A DNA stretch of 10,122 nucleotides. Source: Actinomycetota bacterium. GTDB taxonomy: Bacteria; Cyanobacteriota; Vampirovibrionia; Obscuribacterales; Obscuribacteraceae. The stretch lies in assembly GCA_903970355.1 (NCBI GenBank), contig CAJCIF010000060.1, positions 1 to 10,122 on the forward strand, in the 5' to 3' direction. Below, in pieces: positions 1-7,542 of this stretch. Both the position numbers and the translations under genes were made by a program. The notes beneath the pieces were generated by a model. The model made no database searches, was not told the origin of the DNA, and saw only the letters and a list, made by a program, of their open reading frames with translations. Within the stretch, counting starts at the first letter, position 1, and every line of letters starts with the position of its first letter.

Positions 1-280
1 GCAAAATGGCAGCTGGAAGCCTGAAACATATTGGCTCGGGATGAAAGATGGTGCAGTTGACATTTCAACTTTCGGAGCAAGAGTTCCCAAGGAAACACAG
101 GCCCAAGCGAAGGAAGCGGCCGATCAAATCAGGCAGGGCAAGAAAATCATCTTTAAAGGACCGCTGAAAGATCGCGACGGCAAACTGCGTATAGCTGATG
201 GGCAGACAGCCGATGCCAAAATGCTTTCTGAAATGGACTGGGTCGTTGAAGGGGTGGAAACCACTTTACCGAAGCATTAA
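1..280 (+). CDS. BMP/PnrA-family ABC transporter substrate-binding protein, C-terminal part (5' end outside window)
   Basis: The frame is open from base 2 through the left edge, so this is the 3' end of a longer gene, about 92 residues. Visible features match the C-terminal lobe of basic membrane lipoproteins (BMP/PnrA/Med family): a W..ETYWLGMKDG segment, then the acidic/amide helix of the lobe, then FKGPLKDRDGKLRIADG, and a closing MDWVVEGV. In this family these residues form the last strands and helix of a periplasmic binding fold. Known members bind nucleosides or related small molecules and deliver them to an ABC importer. The signal peptide or lipobox would lie upstream of the window. 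The substrate cannot be read from this fragment. Its permease and ATPase genes, if linked, must lie upstream, since the next gene downstream is unrelated. Confidence 0.8.
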   Translation, partial: QNGSWKPETYWLGMKDGAVDISTFGARVPKETQAQAKEAADQIRQGKKIIFKGPLKDRDGKLRIADGQTADAKMLSEMDWVVEGVETTLPKH

Positions 281-324
281 CGTTCTTCCACATTTCAAGA
301 GCAAATCTTAGTGTTAGGATGACC

Positions 325-351
325 ACTTTAACAACGGTGTCACCTTAAAGT
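325..351. repeat. Weak dyad between the transporter gene and the next gene
   Basis: ACTTTAA (325-331) and TTAAAGT (345-351) are perfect inverted repeats. Between them lies CAAC and the odd palindrome GGTGTCACC. No T-run follows, so it does not look like a standard intrinsic terminator. It sits 27 bases before the start of the next gene and could be an operator or leader hairpin, or chance. Confidence 0.25.
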
Positions 352-377
352 CTCAAATCTCTTGGGGGCCATAGCCT

Positions 378-1898
378 ATGTACAGGAAAGCAGCGCTATT
401 TATATTGCTTCTTTGTATTCTGCAGCCGGTATTGTCTGTAGTGGCATGCTGCTCGCTGGCACCGGCAGATTTTACGGATACCTACGGTTGGGCCGGGGAG
501 TTCGAAAAAAATGGCAAGTTGATGCACATTCTTTTGTACGAAAACAAACCGACCAATTTAATAGCCGGTCCGAACGCCATGATTTTGCCTATTCCGGCTC
601 TCCCCAATTCGTTGACTTCAGCAAATATGTTGGAAGGAACCGATTTCACCGGAGTAGCTGGAGAGTTATATAAGTGTTCTGATTGGCACTTCTTTGGTGA
701 TATCGATCAAGCTCTCACAAGCTTTGGAATATTTGTGCGTTCGATACCACAAATAATTGCATTTTTCTTCAACCTCTCAAAAAATCTAGACAACCTCTCA
801 TCCGCGGCGGCCAGTGCCGGCGCAGGGCCTGAATCAGTTCAAGTTTTCAATAAAGGAAGCTATACCGTCGTCCTTGCGAACAGTGCATCCGATATCCCTG
901 CTGCACTCTCCCGTGTGCCAGTAGATCGGAGACCCGAACTTAACAGTGAAATATTTACAGCCTACGATAATTGGTATCACGGCTACACTTTTGCTTTGTG
1001 TTGCTTCAACAAGTCAATTACTCCGGAACCGCTAGTGTGGGTCTACGAGCCAATCGATCCCGACCATATATTTTTCCCGGCCTTGGACGCTCATACAGGA
1101 AGGGCGCCGGTACTCGATACGACAGTCAAAGTCGATCACAAACTAGTAATCTCATCACATCACGTGCCTTGGTATTCATTTGCCGGACCGATTTTAAGTT
1201 CTTATAAAAAGATTGTCTCTTACCCTCTCAATTTGAAGCCGGATAGTGTGCGGGCATATATGCCGGTAAGAGCAATGGCGAGACGATTCACTGGTCATTT
1301 GTTGCAAGGTGATTTCATTTTTTCGACAGAAGATGTGAGGGCGGGGATTATGCGCCCGGAAAGACGAAATCCTGAAAGTGTACAGAACGAGAAATTGCTG
1401 GATGCAGCCGATGCTATCTACGAAAATGAAGGTCTCTTTTCAAAACTGATAATCGCGTACTTTATTGGTTTCATCATGTTACATATTGCCGGTCTGCATT
1501 CACAGGGCAATAACATTGGTTGGACCACGTTGTTATTGATGGTGGTAGTTTCGGCTTTGCTCTCATCGCAGCCCCTAACCGTCTATGACCTGAAAGTTAC
1601 CGCAATTTTCAGAGTTCTTATTGCGCTTGCAGCGATGTTCGTTCCGATTGAATTGGCAATTGGGCGGAAACCGGATATCCAGATAGCCTGTTACATAATG
1701 CTGCTTGGTTTAGGTGCAGTGTTGTTCTTCCTGCCCAGCTATTCATCGAGCTGGTGGCCACTGGCCTGGGGATGGCTGCTTCTCTACGCGTACAATCACC
1801 GAACCATTGAACCCGCTCCGGAAAGCGTGCCACCAGGAGAACCACCCGGTGAAAAACCACCGGAAGAAAAGCCGGCACCAGAGCCGGAAGCTGCTTAG
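378..1898 (+). CDS. Unrecognised secreted/membrane protein with signal sequence, large extracytoplasmic domain, C-terminal membrane helices and Pro/Glu-rich tail
   Basis: 506 residues. The start ATG is supported by GGGGG (364-368) nine bases upstream. Residues 4-23 form a hydrophobic signal segment ending VVACC; the VVAC at 21-24 fits a lipobox, so lipidation at Cys24 is possible. Residues 25-350 look extracytoplasmic, with MILPIPALP (68-76) and YEPIDPDHIFFPALDAHTG (223-241). The second stretch loosely recalls DUF2330-like proteins, which start in a similar way, but I cannot confirm membership. Four to five hydrophobic helices follow at about 355-373, 382-400, 407-427, 434-453 and 457-472, then a tail rich in P, E and G (478-506), probably cytoplasmic or disordered. 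The gene ends in a 4-base tail-to-tail overlap with the muramidase gene. The function is unknown. A signal/lipoprotein start combined with a polytopic C-terminus is unusual. Confidence 0.85.
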   Translation: MYRKAALFILLLCILQPVLSVVACCSLAPADFTDTYGWAGEFEKNGKLMHILLYENKPTNLIAGPNAMILPIPALPNSLTSANMLEGTDFTGVAGELYKCSDWHFFGDIDQALTSFGIFVRSIPQIIAFFFNLSKNLDNLSSAAASAGAGPESVQVFNKGSYTVVLANSASDIPAALSRVPVDRRPELNSEIFTAYDNWYHGYTFALCCFNKSITPEPLVWVYEPIDPDHIFFPALDAHTGRAPVLDTTVKVDHKLVISSHHVPWYSFAGPILSSYKKIVSYPLNLKPDSVRAYMPVRAMARRFTGHLLQGDFIFSTEDVRAGIMRPERRNPESVQNEKLLDAADAIYENEGLFSKLIIAYFIGFIMLHIAGLHSQGNNIGWTTLLLMVVVSALLSSQPLTVYDLKVTAIFRVLIALAAMFVPIELAIGRKPDIQIACYIMLLGLGAVLFFLPSYSSSWWPLAWGWLLLYAYNHRTIEPAPESVPPGEPPGEKPPEEKPAPEPEAA

Positions 1899-2428
1899 AA
1901 GAACGTGTGGGAATTCAGCACGAGGTTCTTCAATGCATTGTCGCGATTTAGCCAACCTTTCAGAAATATTTTCTGAGTGGGATCTTTTGCAACTCGCTTG
2001 TGCCTGAAGTGAATTCGAAGATCACAAATTGCTGCTGCAATTCTTCCCGGTTCTTCGGAAACGAGGGCATTTAGGGTGCTCGGACCTATTAGTCCGTCAA
2101 CGGTTACTTCTAGACTTTGTTGCAAAAAACGCGCCGCATGAAACGGTCCAAAGTTTACGCAGGTATCGAAATGGACAATCGAGAGTGGCGATTGCATCTT
2201 TTCACAATTCCCGACTAACCAATAATCGAGCTTATAAATTTCAATCACTTCGTCCCTGGAAATTTGGCGAACCGATTGCAGTGGCAGTTCGTGTCGACTC
2301 CGGTAACCGTCGTAAACTCTTTGCGTTATTCCGAAGTTCGTTGGACCACCCGAATCGGATGGATGATCCGCAAATCCACCTTCCCACTTTAAAGTGAATG
2401 CCAAAGCTTCAGAAAAATAATCCATCAT
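1895..2428 (-). CDS. GH108-family N-acetylmuramidase (endolysin-like) with PG_binding_3-type C-terminus
   Basis: 177 residues, close to the usual length of the family. The N-terminal glycoside hydrolase family 108 signature is clear: WEGGFADHPSDSGGPTNFGIT (15-35), where Glu16 is the expected catalytic acid. A YW pair follows at 69-70, then HFDTCVNFGPFHAARFLQQ (86-104), the conserved helix of this fold. The C-terminal part, VDGLIGPSTLNAL (110-122) and FLKGWLNR (155-162), matches the small peptidoglycan-binding type 3 domain normally fused to GH108. Known members cleave the MurNAc-GlcNAc bond of peptidoglycan. There is no signal peptide, as in phage endolysins, so export would need a holin or lysis. 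No holin or phage structural gene is near, so it is an orphan: a phage leftover or a domesticated lysin. The start could be Met1 or Met2; AGGG at about 2432-2435 fits Met2 slightly better. Confidence 0.88.
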   Translation of the reverse strand: MMDYFSEALAFTLKWEGGFADHPSDSGGPTNFGITQRVYDGYRSRHELPLQSVRQISRDEVIEIYKLDYWLVGNCEKMQSPLSIVHFDTCVNFGPFHAARFLQQSLEVTVDGLIGPSTLNALVSEEPGRIAAAICDLRIHFRHKRVAKDPTQKIFLKGWLNRDNALKNLVLNSHTFF

Positions 2429-2671
2429 TACCCTATTCTAGGCTGAACCGCATATGATGCACTACATGCGATACCGCAAACTAGATCAATTATCCCAGTA
2501 ATGTGAAAGCGAATCAATCAACATACACGAAAATGCGTATTTACTGAAGCGCTGTTCCGTTTGTAGGATAGGAATACATTTGAAACTGAGTTATCTCGGA
2601 AGGCCTTGGCGTAAGATCTTCTGAAGCTCCGGCTCGTCGAGATGCTGCTCATTACTAAAAAAATAAATCAT

Positions 2672-2678
2672 GGAGAAG
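2672..2678 (+). promoter_or_regulatory. Shine-Dalgarno site that sets the beta-helix gene start at 2685
   Basis: GGAGAAG lies 6 bases before the ATG at 2685. An in-frame ATG at 2670 overlaps this site itself and has no ribosome binding site of its own, so 2685 is the better start. Confidence 0.7.
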
Positions 2679-2684
2679 ACATTT

Positions 2685-4262
2685 ATGCAGAGGTCCCAAC
2701 TGTTGTCGTGTTTATACAAACTAATACTTTATACAATACCAAGAAAAAAGTGCCACCAATTCGCAGCTTGTGCTGCAATGGTAACTTCAATTACAGCTTT
2801 TAACGGCGCTAACGCAACGAATTACTATGTGTCACCTGTCGGAAACAACGCTGATGGTTCATCCTATGCAACCGCATGGTCATCGTTTACCAATATTGTT
2901 TGGAGCAAATTACAGGCTGGCGATGTTTTGTTGATTGACGGAGGAACGTCTGGTTTGGTTTACAAGCAGTCGCTCGTTGTTCCACCGAACTTGCCGTCTA
3001 ACATCCAAATTCTTGCTTCCAACGACTCAGGACATAATGGTCAAGTAGTCTTAGATGGAACAAACTCACTTAGCACAGGCATCGACTTGAATTCATCGGT
3101 TTGTGTGGGGGCCGTCGGACCTTCGATTGGAATGCTGGTTCGTAATTTTAAATCTGCGGGTGTGCAGTTTGAGAACACTTCTGGAGGAGCTTCTGTTTGG
3201 TTTACCGAAATCGCAAACAACAACTCCGGCGTCACCGTTGCATATGGAGTTTCCTCTGCACCTCCAATATCCAGGTTGAACAATGCTTACCCGGGTCTTG
3301 CCGGAGCTTACATAACTGATTCGATTATCCACGATAATGTAGGTTACAACGTATTTAGTGATAGTCCGTGCATAGTCTTAGGAAGCTGGCTATACGAAAG
3401 TAGTTATCCTAACCCGGGCAATACAACAGTTGGAGCGCTTCTGGATTATATCAACTCACCAAACTCTCCTTCCGTTTATGGATGTGTTTTTGGTCCAGGA
3501 TTGAGTTATGGTCTTGTCGCAGGTCCAAATTGTTTGAACCTCAATGTTGGTAATTCGCTATTTGTAAATGCAGCCACAGCTAATTTGGCCATTCAACAAA
3601 GTTCTAATCAAGAACAATTTTGGCTAAATGATTGCACCTCTTTCCTTACCCAGCTAAATGCTCAGGGTACAGGACATTACAGCATTAACGATCAACGAAG
3701 TAATCCGTCGCAGCGTTCGCTTTTCGTATCTAACAGTATCGTATATGGAGGCATTGTAGGCGTTCCTGTCAGTGAAGGAACAGTTGGAATTGTAACGGGT
3801 TTGAACGGACGTTCCGGTGTGAGCGATACCACAGGTAACTTCGAGGATGTAGAAACCGGCAATACAACGACTCTTGTCGCACAGCAAACTGATCCTGAGT
3901 TCAGCTCTAACGTAGCAGCGATCTCCAACAGTGTATCGGCCGCTACGCTTCTAAACTACAGTTTTGCTCTGGTGCAAAACTCGCCTGCCATTAATTCGGG
4001 GGCCGCTATAAACTCCGGGACGGATCTTGAGCGAGCATGGGCTATTCAATATAGCTCTACGCAACACCCGGGATACAACACAACTGCTGCAGTTCCGAAC
4101 CCAGTACCTGCACCGGCACCAGCACCTCCACCTCCACCATCAAAGCATGGGTTCAAGACAAAAGTTCACCAAACTCACAGCCACAGTTCCGTTCCCAAAA
4201 ATCACCAAATTCACAGCCATAGTTCCGTTTCCAAAAATCACCAACCTCACAACCCTAAATAA
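2685..4262 (+). CDS. Secreted right-handed parallel beta-helix protein with Pro-rich linker and His-rich repeat tail
   Basis: 525 residues from the ATG at 2685. The N-terminus has a long basic n-region, then a hydrophobic stretch ending in an Ala-x-Ala-type site (GANA before TNYYVSPVGNNADG), so export is likely. The mature start (YYVSPVGNN.DGSSYATAW, then LQAGDVLLIDGG) is the typical first turn of DUF1565-like or pectate-lyase-like beta-helix proteins. The body is rich in N, S, G, V and T, with repeated short strands such as ITDSIIHDNVGYNVFS, as expected for stacked coils. Residues 471-525 form a Pro/Ala linker (PAPAPAPPPPP) and a tail with a repeated 12-residue unit containing HQxHSHSS and KNHQ. 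No catalytic residues of a named lyase family can be assigned. A surface polysaccharide-binding or adhesive role is plausible. Genes for two pilus-type proteins follow 58 bases downstream, perhaps in one operon. Confidence 0.8.
   Translation: MQRSQLLSCLYKLILYTIPRKKCHQFAACAAMVTSITAFNGANATNYYVSPVGNNADGSSYATAWSSFTNIVWSKLQAGDVLLIDGGTSGLVYKQSLVVPPNLPSNIQILASNDSGHNGQVVLDGTNSLSTGIDLNSSVCVGAVGPSIGMLVRNFKSAGVQFENTSGGASVWFTEIANNNSGVTVAYGVSSAPPISRLNNAYPGLAGAYITDSIIHDNVGYNVFSDSPCIVLGSWLYESSYPNPGNTTVGALLDYINSPNSPSVYGCVFGPGLSYGLVAGPNCLNLNVGNSLFVNAATANLAIQQSSNQEQFWLNDCTSFLTQLNAQGTGHYSINDQRSNPSQRSLFVSNSIVYGGIVGVPVSEGTVGIVTGLNGRSGVSDTTGNFEDVETGNTTTLVAQQTDPEFSSNVAAISNSVSAATLLNYSFALVQNSPAINSGAAINSGTDLERAWAIQYSSTQHPGYNTTAAVPNPVPAPAPAPPPPPSKHGFKTKVHQTHSHSSVPKNHQIHSHSSVSKNHQPHNPK
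4167..4262 (+). repeat. 36-bp tandem repeat, about 2.4 copies, coding for a His-rich tail
   Basis: Two adjacent 36-base units (4167-4202 and 4203-4238) each begin CACCAAA and end CCAAAAAT, and differ at only a few bases. A third, partial and diverged copy starts at 4239 (CACCAAC). The unit is a multiple of three and encodes a 12-residue unit rich in His, Ser and Lys at the end of the beta-helix protein. It is not a CRISPR: the copies abut with no spacers. Confidence 0.85.
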
Positions 4263-4320
4263 AATTGAGTTTGGCAAACGGTGCAACTTCAGCAATAACG
4301 AGGCACTCGCTAGAAAGCAT

Positions 4321-6093
4321 ATGAAGAGTCGATTAAACACTCAACTAACTCATTGCCGATTTGAATCTCGAAATCACAAGGGAAATATTCTTGTTTTCGG
4401 CCTTATGTGCATGGCTATAGTCATGTTCTTGCTCGTAGCACCTGCAAATGATTTGGTTTGTTCAGGCGTAACCAGATCGAATCAGCTGTCTGCCCTGGAA
4501 TCTGCTAGCATGGCGGCAGCCCAAGATATTTCCACGATAGTGGTAAATGATTCGCATTTTGGTTATATTGCACTTACCGATTATCCACCGACAGGCAAAG
4601 CAACTTTAGCTGCAGACGGTCAGCCTTTGCCTGTCACCGGAATTAATACCATTTACGCAACTTGCCGCCAGGAAATTCTTTTAGCAAAACTGATTGGCAA
4701 CGACATTTTGTATGACATGGCCATTCAAGATCTCTGCGAAGCAAGACGAGCATCCAGTTCTCTTCAGAGAGTGCTTGAAGAATCGCTTCGACCTACAGGA
4801 AAATCAAAGGTCACAGATAAAGACGGCAATGAAGTTAAACCATACGAACATGCAAAAAGATTGTTTTGTTCCAACTTGTCAAAAATTAGCAACTCAGGAT
4901 CCGCCAACACACTAACCCTCAACCTTGGTTGGCTGGCGGGTCCTGCCGATAGTGCAACAGCGATACCCCATCCGGAAACTCTGGCGCGAATTCCCAAAGG
5001 TGGCAAATTTGGCCAAAACTACGCAGCTTTCGTTGATGTTCCGATAGACGGAGAGAGTTTCTTCTTTGCTGGAATGGGAATGACACCTTCTCTGGTCGAT
5101 GCTCAACTCTTTCGGGCTTCTGATGGTAAGCGCATTTGTTCAATAGTGCGCGCAACTTCCACTTGCGAGCTCCAAACTAATGTTCAAACTCAGCTACTCA
5201 CAGGCAAAAAAACGTTGCGTACTGAGTGTTCGGCATGTGCTGAGCCACAGGCCAATCAGGACACATCTATCCCTGGCATTTTGAAGATTACCTTTAGCAA
5301 TGGCCTTTTGCCGAATCTCAAATCTCTACGGCAACTTTTAACAGACTACCAGATGTCTCGTACAACAACGGACTTGTACACCGCCAGGGGAGGCGATTAT
5401 CCAACCGATCGAAGCGTGCTGAAAACGGACTCTTCAAACGATCAAGCGCAACCATTAACCGTGCTTGTTGCCCGCGGACTATTTGATTGGATCAGAGCCA
5501 CTCACGGTAAGGCAAGGTTGGATTCGGTGCTCGGGATCATCGATCTCCCATTCGATGATAAATCTGTTCAAGGTGATGGCAATCCAAACTTTCCAAATCT
5601 ATTCTTTGAAGTGAATCAGCAAGGTAATGTTGAGGTTTCCAACCTTCTCCAAAACCCATTCCTCGACCAAACAGTGCACGAAAACCAGGCCTATTCTATG
5701 TGTTTAGAAGGCTATCGATCAGGCGCTGTAGCCTGGACATTTACGCTGCGCGACCAGGTTAGAAACATGGGTTCTTTTTCTGGTGGTAAACACGCAGGTG
5801 AGCCTTTAGTGGCAGACACAATTAACTGGTGTGAACTGCCCTACTTTGCCGGAAATGCTGAGTTAGCCACGCGCCGCCTTAAGGGTGCATTCGCAAGAGG
5901 AACATCTGTAATGGGCACGGTCGACGGTTGCGAAGGTGGTGGCAATGCAGTATCAGCGCGATCTGCCATATTTTCCGATAAAGACGGGCATATTTTGCCA
6001 ACACAACCAAGACAAACCTATTATTCCGGAGGGCTTGCGGTAGAAGTAAAATTCGATTCGCCAGTCGCCATCGAGGCTCTAAATGGCAAGTAA
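4321..6093 (+). CDS. TadG-like membrane-anchored pilus-assembly/envelope protein
   Basis: 590 residues from ATG 4321. The frame stays open upstream to 4027, but that extension translates the neighbour's repeat tail in another frame (basic, low complexity), so it is unlikely to be coding. A basic N-terminus (1-20) precedes one membrane helix (about 22-41, GNILVFGLMCMAIVMFLLVA). An Ala/Ser/Gln helix follows (LSALESASMAAAQDIS), the layout of the Tad-pilus TadG N-terminus (also annotated TadE/TadG-like or Flp-pilus assembly protein). The remaining ~520 residues should be extracytoplasmic. They contain scattered cysteines, including a CSAC pair, and I see no von Willebrand A metal site, which many TadG proteins carry. 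The gene overlaps the next TadE-like gene by 11 bases, so the two are probably translated together. No Tad ATPase, secretin or prepilin peptidase is in the window, so the role in a pilus is inferred from the N-terminus and the partner gene. Confidence 0.65.
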   Translation: MKSRLNTQLTHCRFESRNHKGNILVFGLMCMAIVMFLLVAPANDLVCSGVTRSNQLSALESASMAAAQDISTIVVNDSHFGYIALTDYPPTGKATLAADGQPLPVTGINTIYATCRQEILLAKLIGNDILYDMAIQDLCEARRASSSLQRVLEESLRPTGKSKVTDKDGNEVKPYEHAKRLFCSNLSKISNSGSANTLTLNLGWLAGPADSATAIPHPETLARIPKGGKFGQNYAAFVDVPIDGESFFFAGMGMTPSLVDAQLFRASDGKRICSIVRATSTCELQTNVQTQLLTGKKTLRTECSACAEPQANQDTSIPGILKITFSNGLLPNLKSLRQLLTDYQMSRTTTDLYTARGGDYPTDRSVLKTDSSNDQAQPLTVLVARGLFDWIRATHGKARLDSVLGIIDLPFDDKSVQGDGNPNFPNLFFEVNQQGNVEVSNLLQNPFLDQTVHENQAYSMCLEGYRSGAVAWTFTLRDQVRNMGSFSGGKHAGEPLVADTINWCELPYFAGNAELATRRLKGAFARGTSVMGTVDGCEGGGNAVSARSAIFSDKDGHILPTQPRQTYYSGGLAVEVKFDSPVAIEALNGK

Positions 6094-6658
6094 AATGTTT
6101 CGCACGGAAAGCGGAGTGGCGCAAATTGCGGAGTTTGGAGCCGCACTTTACCTCTTGATCATATTTTTAGTCTTCTTCTTATTCAGTACGATATCTTTCA
6201 TTTTTAGCCTTACCGTTGCAGAAGCTGCCATTGTATGCGGTGCATCCAAATCGGCGAATGCTGCGGCTTACGATACTGCACTTGAAAGGGGGATAGAAGG
6301 AATAACTGAGGTTTCTCAATCGGGAATCGGTAAGTTAGCGAATCTTTTGCCTGTGGGAGGTTATGAAAATTCGGGAGTTAATTTGCTAATAGATGTCACT
6401 GACGGTAAGTCACAGAAGGTTCAATCAGTTGGTCCTGATGCACCTCTGAGTACGCCTGCCAATCCAGACAAGTATTGTTATTCGTATAGGCTAACTTATA
6501 CGTTTTCGCTAGGGCCTCTGATCAAAGGTTGTCCTGCCAAACTGTCCGGCATAACCTATGTGACACAGCCGGTAAGACTCGTTTTTTCGGCCGAGAGAGC
6601 AGTTGAGCACGTGGACGGCCTGCATATTCTCCTATCGAAGGCGAAACAACTTGAATGA
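6083..6658 (+). CDS. TadE-like minor pilin/pseudopilin, overlapping the TadG-like gene
   Basis: 191 residues. The ATG at 6083 has GAGG (6073-6076) six bases upstream; an internal ATG at 6095 is less well placed. The N-terminus shows a short basic lead, then G11-VAQIAEFG and a long hydrophobic helix (about 19-44). This matches the TadE pattern, where a glycine precedes the helix and a Glu-Phe pair (Glu17-Phe18) sits at its start. After the helix comes AEAAIVCGASKSANAAAYD, the amphipathic helix that usually continues the pilin stem. A small C-terminal domain follows with three cysteines (in CYSY, GCPA and the early C) and beta-type sequence. TadE-type proteins are minor components of Tad/Flp pili processed by a dedicated peptidase. 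The 11-base overlap with the upstream gene implies translational coupling. Its neighbour on the other strand is a second TadE-like gene, only 18 bases away tail to tail. Confidence 0.7.
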   Translation: MASKMFRTESGVAQIAEFGAALYLLIIFLVFFLFSTISFIFSLTVAEAAIVCGASKSANAAAYDTALERGIEGITEVSQSGIGKLANLLPVGGYENSGVNLLIDVTDGKSQKVQSVGPDAPLSTPANPDKYCYSYRLTYTFSLGPLIKGCPAKLSGITYVTQPVRLVFSAERAVEHVDGLHILLSKAKQLE

Positions 6659-6676
6659 AGGTTCAGGCTTTCCTGT

Positions 6677-7186
6677 TTATTGTTTGACGTTCGTAATATC
6701 GGAAGGCAAAATCCATGTGTATACAAAAGTTCTGTTTGCTACGACCGTTACAGGAGTGTGATGCAGCACGTGGCAAGTAAATGGTAGCGTTATATAAGTT
6801 CTTGTCGTAACGGATACTTCTCCATTTACCGGGCCTCCAAACGGAGGTTCCGGTAGAGGCATCCGAACATTCTCAGTAATTTTCAGATCGGGAGAAACGT
6901 TAATAAGAAAAGATTTGGCCACAAATGGTTGTATGGCAGCCTGAGCGTTTCTATCAGGCTCTCCTTTACGTACGGCAGCTGGTGCGCCCATTGATGCGGC
7001 CCGGCACGCTTCTCTGCAGGCTTTCTCATTCGTGGTCAAACCGGCGTAGAAAACTGATGCATCGACCAATAACAGAACGAATGGCAGAACCAAACAAATG
7101 ACCGCCATGGCCTCAATCAAAGACACTCCGCGCGAGCGGTGAACTTTAGCAAAAGCTGAAGTTGAAATCGTTGCAATTCCGTTCAT
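6677..7186 (-). CDS. TadE-like minor pilin with type IV prepilin-style GVSLIE motif
   Basis: 169 residues from the ATG at 7186; a TTG two codons upstream (7192) is an alternative start, and neither has a strong Shine-Dalgarno. A 20-residue leader with basic residues (KVHRSRG) is followed by VSLIEAMAVICLVLPFVLLLV. That is a prepilin-type site: Gly20 as the last leader residue and Glu25 at +5 of the mature protein, then a hydrophobic stem helix (about 26-43). The stem continues into a helix with paired cysteines (EKACREACRAAS) and a beta-rich C-terminus. The +5 Glu in type IV pilins and pseudopilins contacts the free N-terminus of the neighbouring subunit. The gene converges on the TadG/TadE pair with an 18-base gap, so it is transcribed separately from them. 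Confidence 0.7.
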   Translation of the reverse strand: MNGIATISTSAFAKVHRSRGVSLIEAMAVICLVLPFVLLLVDASVFYAGLTTNEKACREACRAASMGAPAAVRKGEPDRNAQAAIQPFVAKSFLINVSPDLKITENVRMPLPEPPFGGPVNGEVSVTTRTYITLPFTCHVLHHTPVTVVANRTFVYTWILPSDITNVKQ

Positions 7187-7298
7187 GGTCAACTAGGTTA
7201 CTGCAGAAAACAAATTTCGCGAACATATTCATGCTATACCGCTTGCAACTTTGGAGTAAATACACCAATCCGTGTATAAATCAGAAATAGAGCACCAT

Positions 7299-7436
7299 AT
7301 GCAATACAAGGAATTTTTTCCAAATGGGGAAAACATAAGCGGAATCAATTATTTCTACACACATGATCATCTCAGTTCGATAACTGAGTTAACGGACACT
7401 AGCGGAATTGGGCTGGCCAAACAATCCAACGATTAA
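7299..7436 (+). pseudogene. RHS-repeat core fragment (degenerate remnant)
   Basis: A 45-codon frame translates to a short stretch with the RHS core signature: NGENISGINYFYTHDHLSS followed by ITELTDTSG. In intact RHS/YD-repeat proteins the matching region reads roughly G..I.GT.YYYT.DHLGSIRELTD.SG and lies just before the conserved end of the shell. Here one conserved Gly of DHLGS has become Ser, and a TAA stop falls where the YDYDPYGR segment should start. There is a stop just upstream too and no long frame on either side. RHS genes normally exceed a thousand codons, so this is a short relic left after deletion, or an orphan tip. Downstream of RHS genes, small toxin/immunity genes are common. 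The rest of 7187-7542 shows no other gene I can support. Confidence 0.65.
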
Positions 7437-7542
7437 TCGTCATTCGATTATATCGGCTCAATAGGCACTTAGGATTGACGTGTTAAACTAGCTTTGAGGG
7501 CTTGACAATTACCGACTGAATTTCCTATCGCCTAATAGACAT

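Noticed and set aside
2591..2671. Minus-strand 26-codon ORF ending in DEPELQKILRQGLPR
   Set aside because: It reads like a protein tail but is very short, overlaps the beta-helix start region and has no recognisable family or ribosome binding site.
4167..4262. Tandem 36-bp units as a possible CRISPR array
   Set aside because: The units are directly adjacent with no spacers, lie in frame within a coding region, and encode a clear amino-acid repeat.
4027..4320. N-terminal extension of the TadG-like frame by 98 codons
   Set aside because: It reads the beta-helix gene's repeat tail in another frame and gives low-complexity basic sequence. The ATG at 4321 begins the usual short basic lead before the membrane helix.
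7502..7531. Possible promoter (TTGACA at 7502-7507) before the gene at 7543
   Set aside because: The -35 is perfect, but at 17-18 bases spacing the -10 match (TATCGC) is poor and lies almost on top of the start codon.
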